Shown: one piece after another, positions 1 to 5,280 of the stretch
Layout of the letters: every line of letters starts with the position of its first letter
How positions within the stretch are numbered: the stretch's first letter is position 1
NCBI GenBank assembly: GCA_913055925.1
Contig: CAJXLH010000171.1
Location: 1 to 6,094, forward strand
DNA: 6,094 bases
Reading direction: 5' to 3'
Source: an uncultured Maritalea sp.
GTDB lineage: Bacteria; Pseudomonadota; Alphaproteobacteria; Rhizobiales; Devosiaceae
Translations under genes and position numbers: made by a program
Notes under the pieces: model-generated
Databases searched by the model: none
What the model saw: only the letters and a program-made list of their open reading frames with translations
Told to the model about the DNA's origin: nothing

Positions 1-1
1 C

Positions 2-1060
2 ATTCTTGAACATGGCGGCACGCCGGTTTTGATGTCGCACTTTGGTCGGCCAAAAGGTCAAGTGAACCCAGAATTCTCTTTAAGCGTTGTGGTGGACGCG
101 GTGGCGAAAGCATTCGGCCGCCCTGCTGAGCTTTTGGAAACAGATTGGACAGATGTATCATCTGCCAAAGCGGAACTAGACGCAGACGACGGCAACACAA
201 TTTACATCCTTGAAAACACCCGCTTCCACCCAGGCGAGGAAAAGAACGATCCTGAGCTGGCAGCACGCATGGCCAGCCTTGCGGACATCTACCTCAATGA
301 CGCGTTTTCCGCCGCTCACCGTGCGCACGCTTCAACAGAAGCTGTGGCCAAACTGCTGCCATCTGGTGCTGGCCGCGCGATGGAACTTGAACTCTCAGCG
401 CTTGAAGCTGGTTTGGGAAAACCGAAGAAGCCTGTGATCGCCCTAGTGGGTGGCGCAAAAGTTTCAACAAAGCTCGATTTGCTTGAAAACCTCATCCACA
501 AGGTAGAAGCCTTGGTGATCGGTGGCGGCATGGCCAACACCTTTTTGCACGCGCAAGGCATCAATGTGGGCAACTCACTTTGCGAAAAAGACCTCGCTGA
601 CACCGCACGTCGCATTTACGACAAGGCAGCAGAAGCCAATTGCGCGATTATTCTGCCAATTGATGGCGTGGTCGCGTGGCACTTTGAAGCCAACGCGCCA
701 AACCGCACCTATGGTGTGGAAGCGATGGATCCGACAGGCATGATTTTGGACGTTGGTGATCACTCAATCGAGCGCATCAAAGGCGCAATCGATGAAGCCC
801 ATACGCTGATCTGGAATGGCCCGCTTGGTGCGTTTGAACTTGATCCGTTTGGCCGCGGCACAATCGAAGTGGCCCAATATGCAGCCAAACGCACGCTTGA
901 TGGGAAGCTTACATCGGTTGCTGGCGGCGGCGATACCGTTGCTGCGCTCGCTAAAGCCAATGTTGTAAACGACTTCACATATGTCTCAACCGCTGGCGGC
1001 GCGTTCCTTGAGTGGATGGAGGGCAAACCACTGCCTGGCGTGGAAGCGATTAAGGGCTAA
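2..1060 (+). CDS. pgk: Phosphoglycerate kinase, 3' part (5' end outside window)
   Basis: Cytoplasmic glycolytic enzyme that transfers the phosphate of 1,3-bisphosphoglycerate to ADP, giving 3-phosphoglycerate and ATP. The frame is open from base 2, so the 352 visible residues are the C-terminal portion of a protein usually near 400 residues; roughly the first 45 are missing. In fragment numbering, the substrate-side motifs are SHFGRP (12-17), ENTRFHPGEEKN (71-82) and NDAFSAAHRAHAST (99-112). The hinge and nucleotide-side motifs are GGAKVSTK (150-157), GGGMANTF (174-181), WNGPLGAFE (from 271) and GGGDT (308-312). The C-terminus has the usual STAGGAFLEWMEGKPLPGVEAI ending in split form (STAGGAF, then LEWMEGK). 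All expected motifs are intact and there is no frameshift. The TAA stop is followed by a hairpin, so this is probably the last gene of its transcript. The identification is secure. Confidence 0.97.
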   Translation: MLEHGGTPVLMSHFGRPKGQVNPEFSLSVVVDAVAKAFGRPAELLETDWTDVSSAKAELDADDGNTIYILENTRFHPGEEKNDPELAARMASLADIYLNDAFSAAHRAHASTEAVAKLLPSGAGRAMELELSALEAGLGKPKKPVIALVGGAKVSTKLDLLENLIHKVEALVIGGGMANTFLHAQGINVGNSLCEKDLADTARRIYDKAAEANCAIILPIDGVVAWHFEANAPNRTYGVEAMDPTGMILDVGDHSIERIKGAIDEAHTLIWNGPLGAFELDPFGRGTIEVAQYAAKRTLDGKLTSVAGGGDTVAALAKANVVNDFTYVSTAGGAFLEWMEGKPLPGVEAIKG

Positions 1061-1086
1061 CTTGAATTTTTTAGTCAAACCGAGCT

Positions 1087-1111
1087 CTCCCCGATGCCTC
1101 GCGTCGGGGAG
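1087..1111. terminator. Hairpin after pgk, candidate (two-way) terminator
   Basis: The arms CTCCCCGATGC and GCGTCGGGGAG pair over 11 bp (one T-G wobble) around a 3-nt CTC loop, 27 bp after the pgk stop. On the plus strand it is followed only by GGTTTCG, so the U-tract is weak. It lies between converging genes (pgk and the small minus-strand membrane protein) and could end transcription from both sides. Termination is inferred from position and stem strength. Confidence 0.6.
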
Positions 1112-1157
1112 GTTTCGCAACGGGAGCCATTCTTCCCGCTTTGCGCAGGGTTCTATC

Positions 1158-1424
1158 CTAGACCGTTAAGTTGCATTTCGATGCAGCGCCCAAGCCTAGA
1201 ATTGTAACACTAAGAAGGGCGACAACTGTGAATTCGAACAAGAACTCCTTTAAGCCATATTCTTTGAAATAACGAAATCGTTCAAATACTGGCCGCAACA
1301 AATACCACGTCCATCCGTGACGCCTAACAATCCTCAAGTAGTAGAATGTGATCGGCCAAATCCACACCGCAGCCACAGTCAGCAATCTTGCCCAATTTGG
1401 AATACTGCAGAACAGTTCTAGCAT
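1158..1424 (-). CDS. Small two-helix membrane protein, unknown function
   Basis: An 88-residue open frame that I do not recognise as a named family. It has two hydrophobic stretches, about residues 9-28 (rich in W, L, V, Y) and 64-82 (VVALLSVTILGLG). They are separated by a strongly basic and aromatic loop (RIVRRHGWTWYLLRPVFERFR), which suggests a hairpin with a cytoplasmic loop. The ATG at 1424 is chosen because GAAAG lies 7 bases before it; a TTG at 1463 would add 13 residues. It starts 48 bp beyond the stop of the HxlR-type regulator on the same strand, so co-transcription is possible. The region is more AT-rich than its neighbours. A plausible real gene because of the helix-loop-helix pattern, but a chance frame cannot be excluded. 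Confidence 0.5.
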   Translation of the reverse strand: MLELFCSIPNWARLLTVAAVWIWPITFYYLRIVRRHGWTWYLLRPVFERFRYFKEYGLKEFLFEFTVVALLSVTILGLGAASKCNLTV

Positions 1425-1472
1425 AGTTACACTTTCAAATTGTACCAAGGGTGCGAGAGTCAAGTTAGTTTG

Positions 1473-2018
1473 TCAACATACTCTAGCGTTGATCTCCGCG
1501 CCCGTGCCAACAGCTTTGTAGCTTGGGTACGGATGACGCCCCTCCAAAACGATCTCCCGATCAACCCAACCCTGTTTTTCAAGCTGCAATAGCGCTTGTG
1601 AGAGCGCGCGATCGGTGATGGCTGGCAGCGCCGATTTGATTTGCGAAAACCGGCTTTCTTCGCCAAGCACCGCCAAAATCGGCAGCGTCCAAGTTTTACG
1701 CATGAGCGCGAAGCCCTTCTCGTCTTCCCCAATGACACCCAACACCCCTGCTGCAAGTTTGGCGGCTTCCGCCCCATCTGGCGTTAGCCGAAACTCTGGG
1801 CGCAATGGGTGACCATGCCCCGGGTTGCGTTCGATCATGCCAATTTCAATGAGATATTTCAGACTTTGCCCAAAGGCTGTGCGACCCGCCCCTGTTGCCG
1901 CGAGCAGCGGTGCTTGGCGCCCCGGCACGCCGTTGTGAAAGAGCGCCAAAATTTTTAAAGACCAACTTTTCGATGCCAGCTTGACAATCTGATTTATGTC
2001 CATAAAATATAGTAACAT
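1473..2018 (-). CDS. HxlR-type winged-helix regulator with two tandem domains
   Basis: Predicted DNA-binding regulator of 181 residues, about one and a half times the usual HxlR length (100-130). It reads as two related winged-helix halves, residues 14-84 and 105-175. Both begin with a K-S/T-W-S/T-L-x-I-L-A signature (W19 and W110), continue with a helix-turn-helix region, and end with a beta-wing and a G-A-E close. The first half has the basic, Gly-rich insertion AATGAGR typical of neither; the second (RFSQIKSALPAITDRALSQAL) is closer to classical HxlR. It lies head-to-head with the VOC gene, which makes that gene its likely target along with itself. No Shine-Dalgarno is visible before the ATG at 2018 or the in-frame ATG at 2003 (MDINQ), so the start is uncertain; 2003 is a real alternative. 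The C-terminal residue is Cys. Confidence 0.85.
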   Translation of the reverse strand: MLLYFMDINQIVKLASKSWSLKILALFHNGVPGRQAPLLAATGAGRTAFGQSLKYLIEIGMIERNPGHGHPLRPEFRLTPDGAEAAKLAAGVLGVIGEDEKGFALMRKTWTLPILAVLGEESRFSQIKSALPAITDRALSQALLQLEKQGWVDREIVLEGRHPYPSYKAVGTGAEINARVC

Positions 2019-2024
2019 TATTTT
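1996..2024. promoter_or_regulatory. AT-rich dyads between the divergent HxlR and VOC genes
   Basis: Two overlapping inverted repeats sit where both genes begin: ATGT (1996-1999) with ACAT (2015-2018), and AAAATA (2004-2009) with TATTTT (2019-2024). Only 24 bp separate the two ATG codons, so the promoter of the VOC gene must overlap the regulator's coding start, and a protein bound here would affect both. Operator function is inferred; short AT-rich dyads also arise by chance. Confidence 0.35.
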
Positions 2025-2042
2025 TTGATAAGGAAAAGAATT

Positions 2043-2411
2043 ATGTCACTCGTATCTTTGAAAAACACAATTACAATCGCCATGTCGGTGAAGGATCGTC
2101 ACGCGAGCGCAAAGTGGTATCAAGACATGCTTGGGTTTGAAGTCATGTATCATGCGGACGAAGCTGGCTGGAGCGAGCTCGCCACTAAAACCGAAGGCGT
2201 AACGCTTGGCCTGGGCGAACAAATGGAAGTTCAACCTGGCAACTCACTACCAGTTTTTGGCATTGATGATATTGAAGATGCGCGTGCAAAGCTTGAAGGC
2301 GCTGGTGTAAAGTTTGACGGCCCTACCGACACCATTGAAGGCATGGTCAGCACAGCGACATTTTATGACCCAGACGGCAACGCGATGATGTTGGCGCAAG
2401 ATCTGACATAA
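2043..2411 (+). CDS. VOC/glyoxalase-fold protein
   Basis: A 122-residue protein of the vicinal oxygen chelate superfamily (glyoxalase I, dioxygenase and bleomycin-resistance relatives). Typical marks are the opening beta strand and helix (NTITIAMSVKDRHASAKWYQD, split as NTITIAMSV and SAKWYQDMLGF), the middle strand with GVTLGLGEQ (52-60), a DDIEDARAKLEGAGVKF helix-strand (75-91) and the closing STATFYDPDGNAMMLAQ (103-119). The substrate is not predictable. The family's metal-ligand positions are not clearly filled by His in the N-terminal half, so it could be a binding protein rather than an enzyme. The ATG at 2043 has AAGGA 8 bases upstream and is preferred over an upstream TTG at 2025. It is divergent from the tandem HxlR regulator, probably controlled by it, and ends at a strong terminator. 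Confidence 0.9.
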   Translation: MSLVSLKNTITIAMSVKDRHASAKWYQDMLGFEVMYHADEAGWSELATKTEGVTLGLGEQMEVQPGNSLPVFGIDDIEDARAKLEGAGVKFDGPTDTIEGMVSTATFYDPDGNAMMLAQDLT

Positions 2412-2425
2412 GCACATTCATACAA

Positions 2426-2453
2426 AAAAGGCCCCGCAAATACGGGGCCTTTT
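2426..2453. terminator. Two-way rho-independent terminator
   Basis: AAAAGGCCCCG (2426-2436) and CGGGGCCTTTT (2443-2453) form a perfect 11-bp inverted repeat around a 6-nt CAAATA loop. A GC core with A's on one side and T's on the other gives a U-tract in both directions. It serves the VOC gene on plus and the tautomerase operon on minus, and it abuts the tautomerase TAG stop (2454-2456). Confidence 0.93.
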
Positions 2454-2657
2454 CTATTTCACCTTACCTCGGTGCTCGTCGGTCAATATGCTATCGAAAC
2501 CCCAGTTTTCGAGTGGCACCTCGTCAATCACCACATGGGTGGTTTTGGGATCTTTATAGAGCACATCAACCAATAGCTCGGTTACACCTTTCACAAGTGC
2601 AGCTTTTTGCGAGCGGGTAACCCCCTCGTCTGTCACCTTAATGTTCACATACGGCAT
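2454..2657 (-). CDS. 4-oxalocrotonate tautomerase-family protein
   Basis: A 67-residue protein of the 4-OT/tautomerase superfamily, small beta-alpha-beta enzymes in which the amino-terminal proline left after Met removal acts as catalytic base. MPYVNIKVTDEG shows that Pro, followed by the expected helix (SQKAALVKGVTELLVDVL) and second strand (THVVIDEV) with NWG near residues 52-54. Compared from memory with the classic enzyme, the Arg-11 position appears to be Val, Arg-39 is His, and Phe-50 is Trp, so the substrate is probably not 4-oxalocrotonate itself. It begins 3 bp after the NTF2-like gene's stop, and its Shine-Dalgarno AAGGAG lies inside that gene's last codons, implying one mRNA and coupled translation. 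Confidence 0.92.
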   Translation of the reverse strand: MPYVNIKVTDEGVTRSQKAALVKGVTELLVDVLYKDPKTTHVVIDEVPLENWGFDSILTDEHRGKVK

Positions 2658-2660
2658 GGC

Positions 2661-3080
2661 TTATTGCTCCTTTTTGATGTGAAAAATCTTGGCCATAATT
2701 TGCCAGCGCCCGTCGACACGAACGAGCGTGAGAAAATCGATAAAATCGGTCTGACCTATTGAACAGCGCACGCGCGCAAACGCCGTATTTTCGCCAGCGA
2801 ATTGAATTTCATCGATAGCATCTTGGCGTGGCTCGCCGCGCGAAGCAGGCGACTCTCGCTTGGAGATAACTTCAAAATAAGTATCCATTTGCCGATAAAG
2901 CATCGGGCTTTCGTCAGCCGTCGCATAGATGGCTTGCGGATGAAACACCGCTTCGAAGGTTTGCACATCACAATGATAAAGCCCGTCAAAATAGGCATAG
3001 ATGACCGACGCGACAGACACGAATTTTTCGCCTTCATCCCATTGCGTGTTCACATCCGCGATCTGGGTGGTTGCGCTCAT
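2661..3080 (-). CDS. NTF2-like / putative lumazine-binding family protein
   Basis: A 139-residue protein of the NTF2-like (SnoaL-like) cone fold, closest in style to the putative lumazine-binding group. After a short leader, a helix SVIYAYFDGLYHCD (24-38) leads to FHPQAIYATA (46-55). YFEVISKRESPASRGEPR (68-85) matches the family's conserved SPA-x-RGEPR pattern, and the final sheet carries AFARVRCSIG (100-109), DFLTLVRVDGRWQIMAKIFH (115-134). NTF2-like proteins bind or isomerise small hydrophobic or aromatic ligands; the true ligand here is unknown, and 'lumazine-binding' is only a family label. The ATG at 3080 has AGAGGA upstream at about 8 bases. It is the first gene of a two-gene operon with the tautomerase and divergent from an HxlR regulator. 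Confidence 0.87.
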   Translation of the reverse strand: MSATTQIADVNTQWDEGEKFVSVASVIYAYFDGLYHCDVQTFEAVFHPQAIYATADESPMLYRQMDTYFEVISKRESPASRGEPRQDAIDEIQFAGENTAFARVRCSIGQTDFIDFLTLVRVDGRWQIMAKIFHIKKEQ

Positions 3081-3126
3081 AGATAGATCCTCTTGGTTCC
3101 ATAAAATCGAGGTGCAAGGCTATCAC

Positions 3127-3156
3127 TTGACTTTCTAATGGCAAGTTGGTTTCTAT
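3127..3156 (+). promoter_or_regulatory. Possible plus-strand promoter for the HxlR gene
   Basis: TTGACT (3127-3132) is followed after 18 bp by TTCTAT (3151-3156). The -35 is good, the -10 only fair. It would give a leader of about 120 nt before the HxlR start and overlaps the symmetrical elements downstream, which would allow autoregulation. No convincing minus-strand promoter for the NTF2-like gene was found by eye. Confidence 0.3.
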
Positions 3157-3158
3157 TA

Positions 3159-3192
3159 GTAACCTATTGAATTGAGTTACCCTGCGGTAACC
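3159..3192. promoter_or_regulatory. Cluster of GTAAC/GTTAC symmetric elements, candidate HxlR operator
   Basis: In the 203-bp divergent gap: GTAACC (3159-3164), then GTTACC (3176-3181) and GGTAAC (3186-3191), the last two forming a perfect inverted repeat around CTGC. GGTAACC (3186-3192) is itself palindromic. A looser GGTT/AACC dyad (3148-3151 with 3161-3164) overlaps. The repeats sit between the two divergent genes and suit a dimeric winged-helix regulator. The sequence is seen; binding is inferred. Confidence 0.5.
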
Positions 3193-3283
3193 TGATGTCG
3201 AGTTTTGGTGATGGCCCAAACAATTTCGGCTCGCCTATCGGTGGTTGCGAATCTGTCGTGAACGGATATTGAGGAGGAGATGC

Positions 3284-3628
3284 ATGGCGCTAAAGGTGAC
3301 AAAGAACAAAAGCCCGAAACCGCCTATCGGTTGCGATCTGACCGAATGCATGTCGATGTTATCTGGCGCTTGGGCGCCCAACGTCATCTGGCATCTCCGC
3401 TCCGGCGCGCGACGCTTCAATGAATTGCGGATCGATATTCCGCCGGTGTCCGCAAAGGTGCTTTCAGCGCGGCTGAAAGAGCTGCAAGAACGTGGGATCA
3501 TTGAACGCAATGTGATGCCCACCTCACCGCCATCTGTTGAATATCAACTGACCGAGCTTGGCATGGAGCTCGTGCCTGCCCTTCAAGCCATTGTTGAGGT
3601 TGGGCATAAACTGAAAATGCGGGATTGA
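3284..3628 (+). CDS. HxlR-family transcriptional regulator
   Basis: A 114-residue regulator with the full classic HxlR layout: an N-terminal Cys region (IGCDLTECM, C17 and C22), the first helix with the SGAW-x-x-NVIWHL signature (27-38), RRFNELR (43-49), the recognition helix region PPVSAKVLSARLKELQERGII (53-73) and a wing ending PPSVEYQLTELG (82-93). The Cys just before the first helix is where YodB and HypR carry their redox- or quinone-sensing thiol, so a thiol switch is plausible. The ATG at 3284 is chosen because GAGGAGGAG (3271-3279) lies 4 bases before it; an overlapping ATG at 3280 is in another frame. It lies head-to-head with the NTF2/tautomerase operon and upstream of an oxidoreductase, both likely targets. 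Confidence 0.95.
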   Translation: MALKVTKNKSPKPPIGCDLTECMSMLSGAWAPNVIWHLRSGARRFNELRIDIPPVSAKVLSARLKELQERGIIERNVMPTSPPSVEYQLTELGMELVPALQAIVEVGHKLKMRD

Positions 3629-3644
3629 TTTAATACCCATTGCA

Positions 3645-3670
3645 CCCCACTTTGAGCGCACATTGTGGGG
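3645..3670 (+). promoter_or_regulatory. Stem-loop overlapping the oxidoreductase ribosome site
   Basis: CCCCAC (3645-3650) pairs perfectly with GTGGGG (3665-3670) around a 14-nt loop. The right arm is part of the G-run that acts as Shine-Dalgarno for the start at 3678. Folding could hide the ribosome site or act as a weak attenuator between the HxlR and oxidoreductase genes. Function is inferred. Confidence 0.35.
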
Positions 3671-3677
3671 GATGATG

Positions 3678-4640
3678 ATGCGCGCATTTGTTTGCACTGG
3701 GTATGGTGGTTCACAGCAGCTTAAACTGCAAGAGCTCGAAAAACCGACGCCAAAGTCAGATGAAATTCTGGTGAGGGTAAAGGCTGTCTCAGTGAACAGT
3801 TGGGACTGGGATATCATAAAAGGCGCACCCATCATCCGTATGGTCGGACCGTTTCGCCCACCCTACAAAGTTCTCGGCGCTGACATTTCTGGTGTGGTCG
3901 AAGCCGTTGGCGCAAATGTTCACGACATTGGCGTTGGCGAAGAGGTTTTCGGCGATCTCTCCGATAGCAGATGGGGCGGCATGGCCGAATATGCTACCGG
4001 CAAAGCCGAACACTTCACCATCAAACCCAAAAAGCTGAGCTTTGAAGATGCTTGCTGCCTGCCACAGGCAGGGTTGCTCGGCTTTCAAGGCATCCGCACT
4101 TTTGGCGAAGTCAAAAAGGGCGACAAAATACTCATAAACGGAGCCGGTGGCGGCGCTGGCATGTTTGCAATTCAAACGGCAAAACTGGACGGCGCTGAAG
4201 TCTGGGCGGTGGACCGCGCAGACAAGTTTGACGCCATGCGCAAATTCGGCGCGGACCACATGTTTGACTATAAAGCCACCAACTACACAAAACTTGACCA
4301 GCAGTTCGACGTGATCATCGATGCGGTGGCGCATCGATCCATCAAGTCATATCGGCGCGCTTTGGCCGTAGATGGGCGATTTGTGATGATGGGCGGCAAA
4401 CTTCCAACCATCCTTGGCACATTTCTCGCCAGCCGCAAGAATGATTCCAATACGCAAAAGATCAAAATTCTCATGTGGAGCGTCGACAAAGATGACCTCG
4501 ACTCGCTCGCCAAATTGGTGATTGAGGACAAGATAAAAGTGCACATTCACAAAATTTTTGATTTCGAACACACGCCAGAAGCCGTGCAAATGGTCGGGGA
4601 TCAGGACGCACTTGGCAAAGTGATCATTCGCGTGAGCTGA
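3678..4640 (+). CDS. Zinc-free MDR (quinone oxidoreductase-like) NAD(P)H oxidoreductase
   Basis: A 320-residue medium-chain dehydrogenase/reductase. The N-terminal GroES-like domain (about 1-125) has MRAFVCTGYGGSQQLK, NSWDWDIIKG (40-49), VLGADISGVVEAVG (65-78) and GDLSDSRWGGMAEYA (92-106). The Rossmann domain carries the nucleotide loop GAGGGAGMFAIQTAK (155-169). The Cys/His zinc set of alcohol dehydrogenases is absent, placing it with the quinone oxidoreductase/enoyl reductase side of the family, usually NADPH-dependent. It probably reduces quinones or alpha,beta-unsaturated carbonyls, but the substrate is not visible. Three consecutive ATGs occur (3672, 3675, 3678); 3678 is preferred because a GGGGG run (3667-3671) ends 6 bases before it, and MRAF is the usual family start. 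It lies 49 bp after the HxlR gene, perhaps co-transcribed. Confidence 0.93.
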   Translation: MRAFVCTGYGGSQQLKLQELEKPTPKSDEILVRVKAVSVNSWDWDIIKGAPIIRMVGPFRPPYKVLGADISGVVEAVGANVHDIGVGEEVFGDLSDSRWGGMAEYATGKAEHFTIKPKKLSFEDACCLPQAGLLGFQGIRTFGEVKKGDKILINGAGGGAGMFAIQTAKLDGAEVWAVDRADKFDAMRKFGADHMFDYKATNYTKLDQQFDVIIDAVAHRSIKSYRRALAVDGRFVMMGGKLPTILGTFLASRKNDSNTQKIKILMWSVDKDDLDSLAKLVIEDKIKVHIHKIFDFEHTPEAVQMVGDQDALGKVIIRVS

Positions 4641-4673
4641 CGCTAACTCACTAAAATCAATAGTCTTTCTCAT

Positions 4674-4705
4674 TTAACCGGCTGATGTTGATCCCTCAGC
4701 GTTAA
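4674..4705. terminator. Bulged hairpin after the oxidoreductase, weak terminator candidate
   Basis: TTAAC (4674-4678) pairs with GTTAA (4701-4705) and GCTGA (4681-4685) with TCAGC (4696-4700), leaving a 2-nt bulge and a 10-nt loop. No T-run follows directly; the nearest is TTTTTT at 4721-4726. It may end the HxlR-oxidoreductase transcript, but the support is structural only. Confidence 0.35.
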
Positions 4706-4732
4706 CCATCCATGTCGTGATTTTTTGTCTAC

Positions 4733-4752
4733 ATGTCAAAAATTGTTGACAT
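4733..4752. promoter_or_regulatory. 20-bp palindromic operator candidate before the 4-helix/XRE operon
   Basis: ATGTCAA (4733-4739) and TTGACAT (4746-4752) are perfect inverted arms; the centre AAATTG contains AATT, so 18 of 20 bases are symmetrical. It ends 6 bp before a perfect TATAAT and covers the likely -35 zone, the position expected for a repressor site. The nearest candidate binder is the XRE protein encoded by the second gene of this operon. Symmetry is seen; the binder is inferred. Confidence 0.6.
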
Positions 4753-4764
4753 CACGTATATAAT
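4735..4764 (+). promoter_or_regulatory. Likely promoter of the membrane protein-XRE operon
   Basis: A perfect -10 TATAAT lies at 4759-4764, with a poor -35 (GTCAAA, 4735-4740, 18-bp spacer) inside the palindrome. Alternatively, a perfect -35 TTGACA (4746-4751) pairs with a weak -10 TACACA (4769-4774) after 17 bp. Either gives an AT-rich leader of roughly 50-60 nt. The DNA here is clearly promoter-like, but the exact start cannot be fixed by eye. Confidence 0.5.
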
Positions 4765-4768
4765 TTCA

Positions 4769-4810
4769 TACACAGTGTACAACAAACACGACCAAGTGTA
4801 TTAAATTCAC
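4769..4810. repeat. Secondary GTGTA palindromes in the leader
   Basis: TACAC-A-GTGTA (4769-4779) is a perfect 11-bp odd palindrome. GTGTATTAAATTCAC (4796-4810) is an imperfect dyad re-using GTGTA. CACGAC and ACAAACA also each occur twice nearby. They may be extra binding sites for an operon regulator acting as a downstream roadblock; this is unproven. Confidence 0.35.
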
Positions 4811-4830
4811 GACAAACATATGAGGCAAAA

Positions 4831-5277
4831 ATGTCTTACCACGAACGAAACATTGTTATTTACGTCATCACCGGCATCGTTGTGATGGCGATCTACACGC
4901 TCAATATACAAGGCATCATTGAAGCAGGCCTTCTTGAAGGACCAGACGCAGGGTCCACGATTGGCTGGAGCGTGATCAAATTGATCGGCGGCTCTATTCT
5001 CGCCACCAACGTTGTGACGATTATTGTCACTATCATCAATGCGATCATCACCCAAGAAACGGATGTGGACACCACCGATGAGCGCGACAAACAAATTGAC
5101 CTTGTCGGCATGAAAGTCGCCTTCATTTCGTTTTCGGTGATGTTTATCGGCATCTTTTTAGGCCTTATGTTCGGCCTAACGCCAGCATATGCTCTGGTGG
5201 GCATGATCTACGCCATGTGGTTTTCATCCATCATTGAAAGCGCGGTGCGTCTTTATCTTTATCGCCGGGGGTTTTGA
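4831..5277 (+). CDS. Four-helix inner-membrane protein with DERD motif, partner of XRE regulator
   Basis: A 148-residue predicted inner-membrane protein. Hydrophobic segments lie at about 8-25, 48-74, 94-115 and 118-138, with a polar cytoplasmic loop between the second and third that holds TTDERDKQIDLVG (81-93). This DERD-x-x-I-x-x-x-G loop before a helix recurs in small four-helix membrane proteins encoded beside tiny XRE regulators (DUF2178-like in style, by memory, not verified). The biochemical role is unknown; no transporter or enzyme motif is seen. The start at 4831 is supported by GAGG 5 bases before it. It is followed after 3 bp by the XRE gene, so the two are one operon and probably act together, for example with the membrane protein tethering or signalling to the regulator, which is inference. 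Confidence 0.85.
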   Translation: MSYHERNIVIYVITGIVVMAIYTLNIQGIIEAGLLEGPDAGSTIGWSVIKLIGGSILATNVVTIIVTIINAIITQETDVDTTDERDKQIDLVGMKVAFISFSVMFIGIFLGLMFGLTPAYALVGMIYAMWFSSIIESAVRLYLYRRGF

Positions 5278-5280
5278 TCT

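Noticed and set aside
316..615. Minus-strand open frame inside pgk
   Set aside because: Antisense shadow of the clearly coding pgk frame; no recognisable domain or ribosome site.
1471..1476. TTGACA on the minus strand at the regulator stop as a promoter for the small membrane protein
   Set aside because: No acceptable -10 at 16-18 bp; the TACAAT further on (1439-1444) is too far from it and too close to the ATG.
1460..1777. Second minus-strand frame overlapping the tandem HxlR gene
   Set aside because: Basic, low-complexity translation in another frame of a gene with a clear family match.
3034..3219. Minus-strand 61-residue frame in the HxlR/NTF2 gap as a gene
   Set aside because: Runs across the NTF2-like start and through the operator region; no ribosome site or family features.
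3789..4334. Long 181-residue minus-strand frame inside the oxidoreductase
   Set aside because: Long antisense frames are common opposite codon-biased genes; composition rich in His, Phe and Ala with no domain signal.
4893..5204. Minus-strand frame opposite the 4-helix membrane protein
   Set aside because: Mirror of repeated hydrophobic codons (ATC/ATT read back as GAT/AAT); no independent support.
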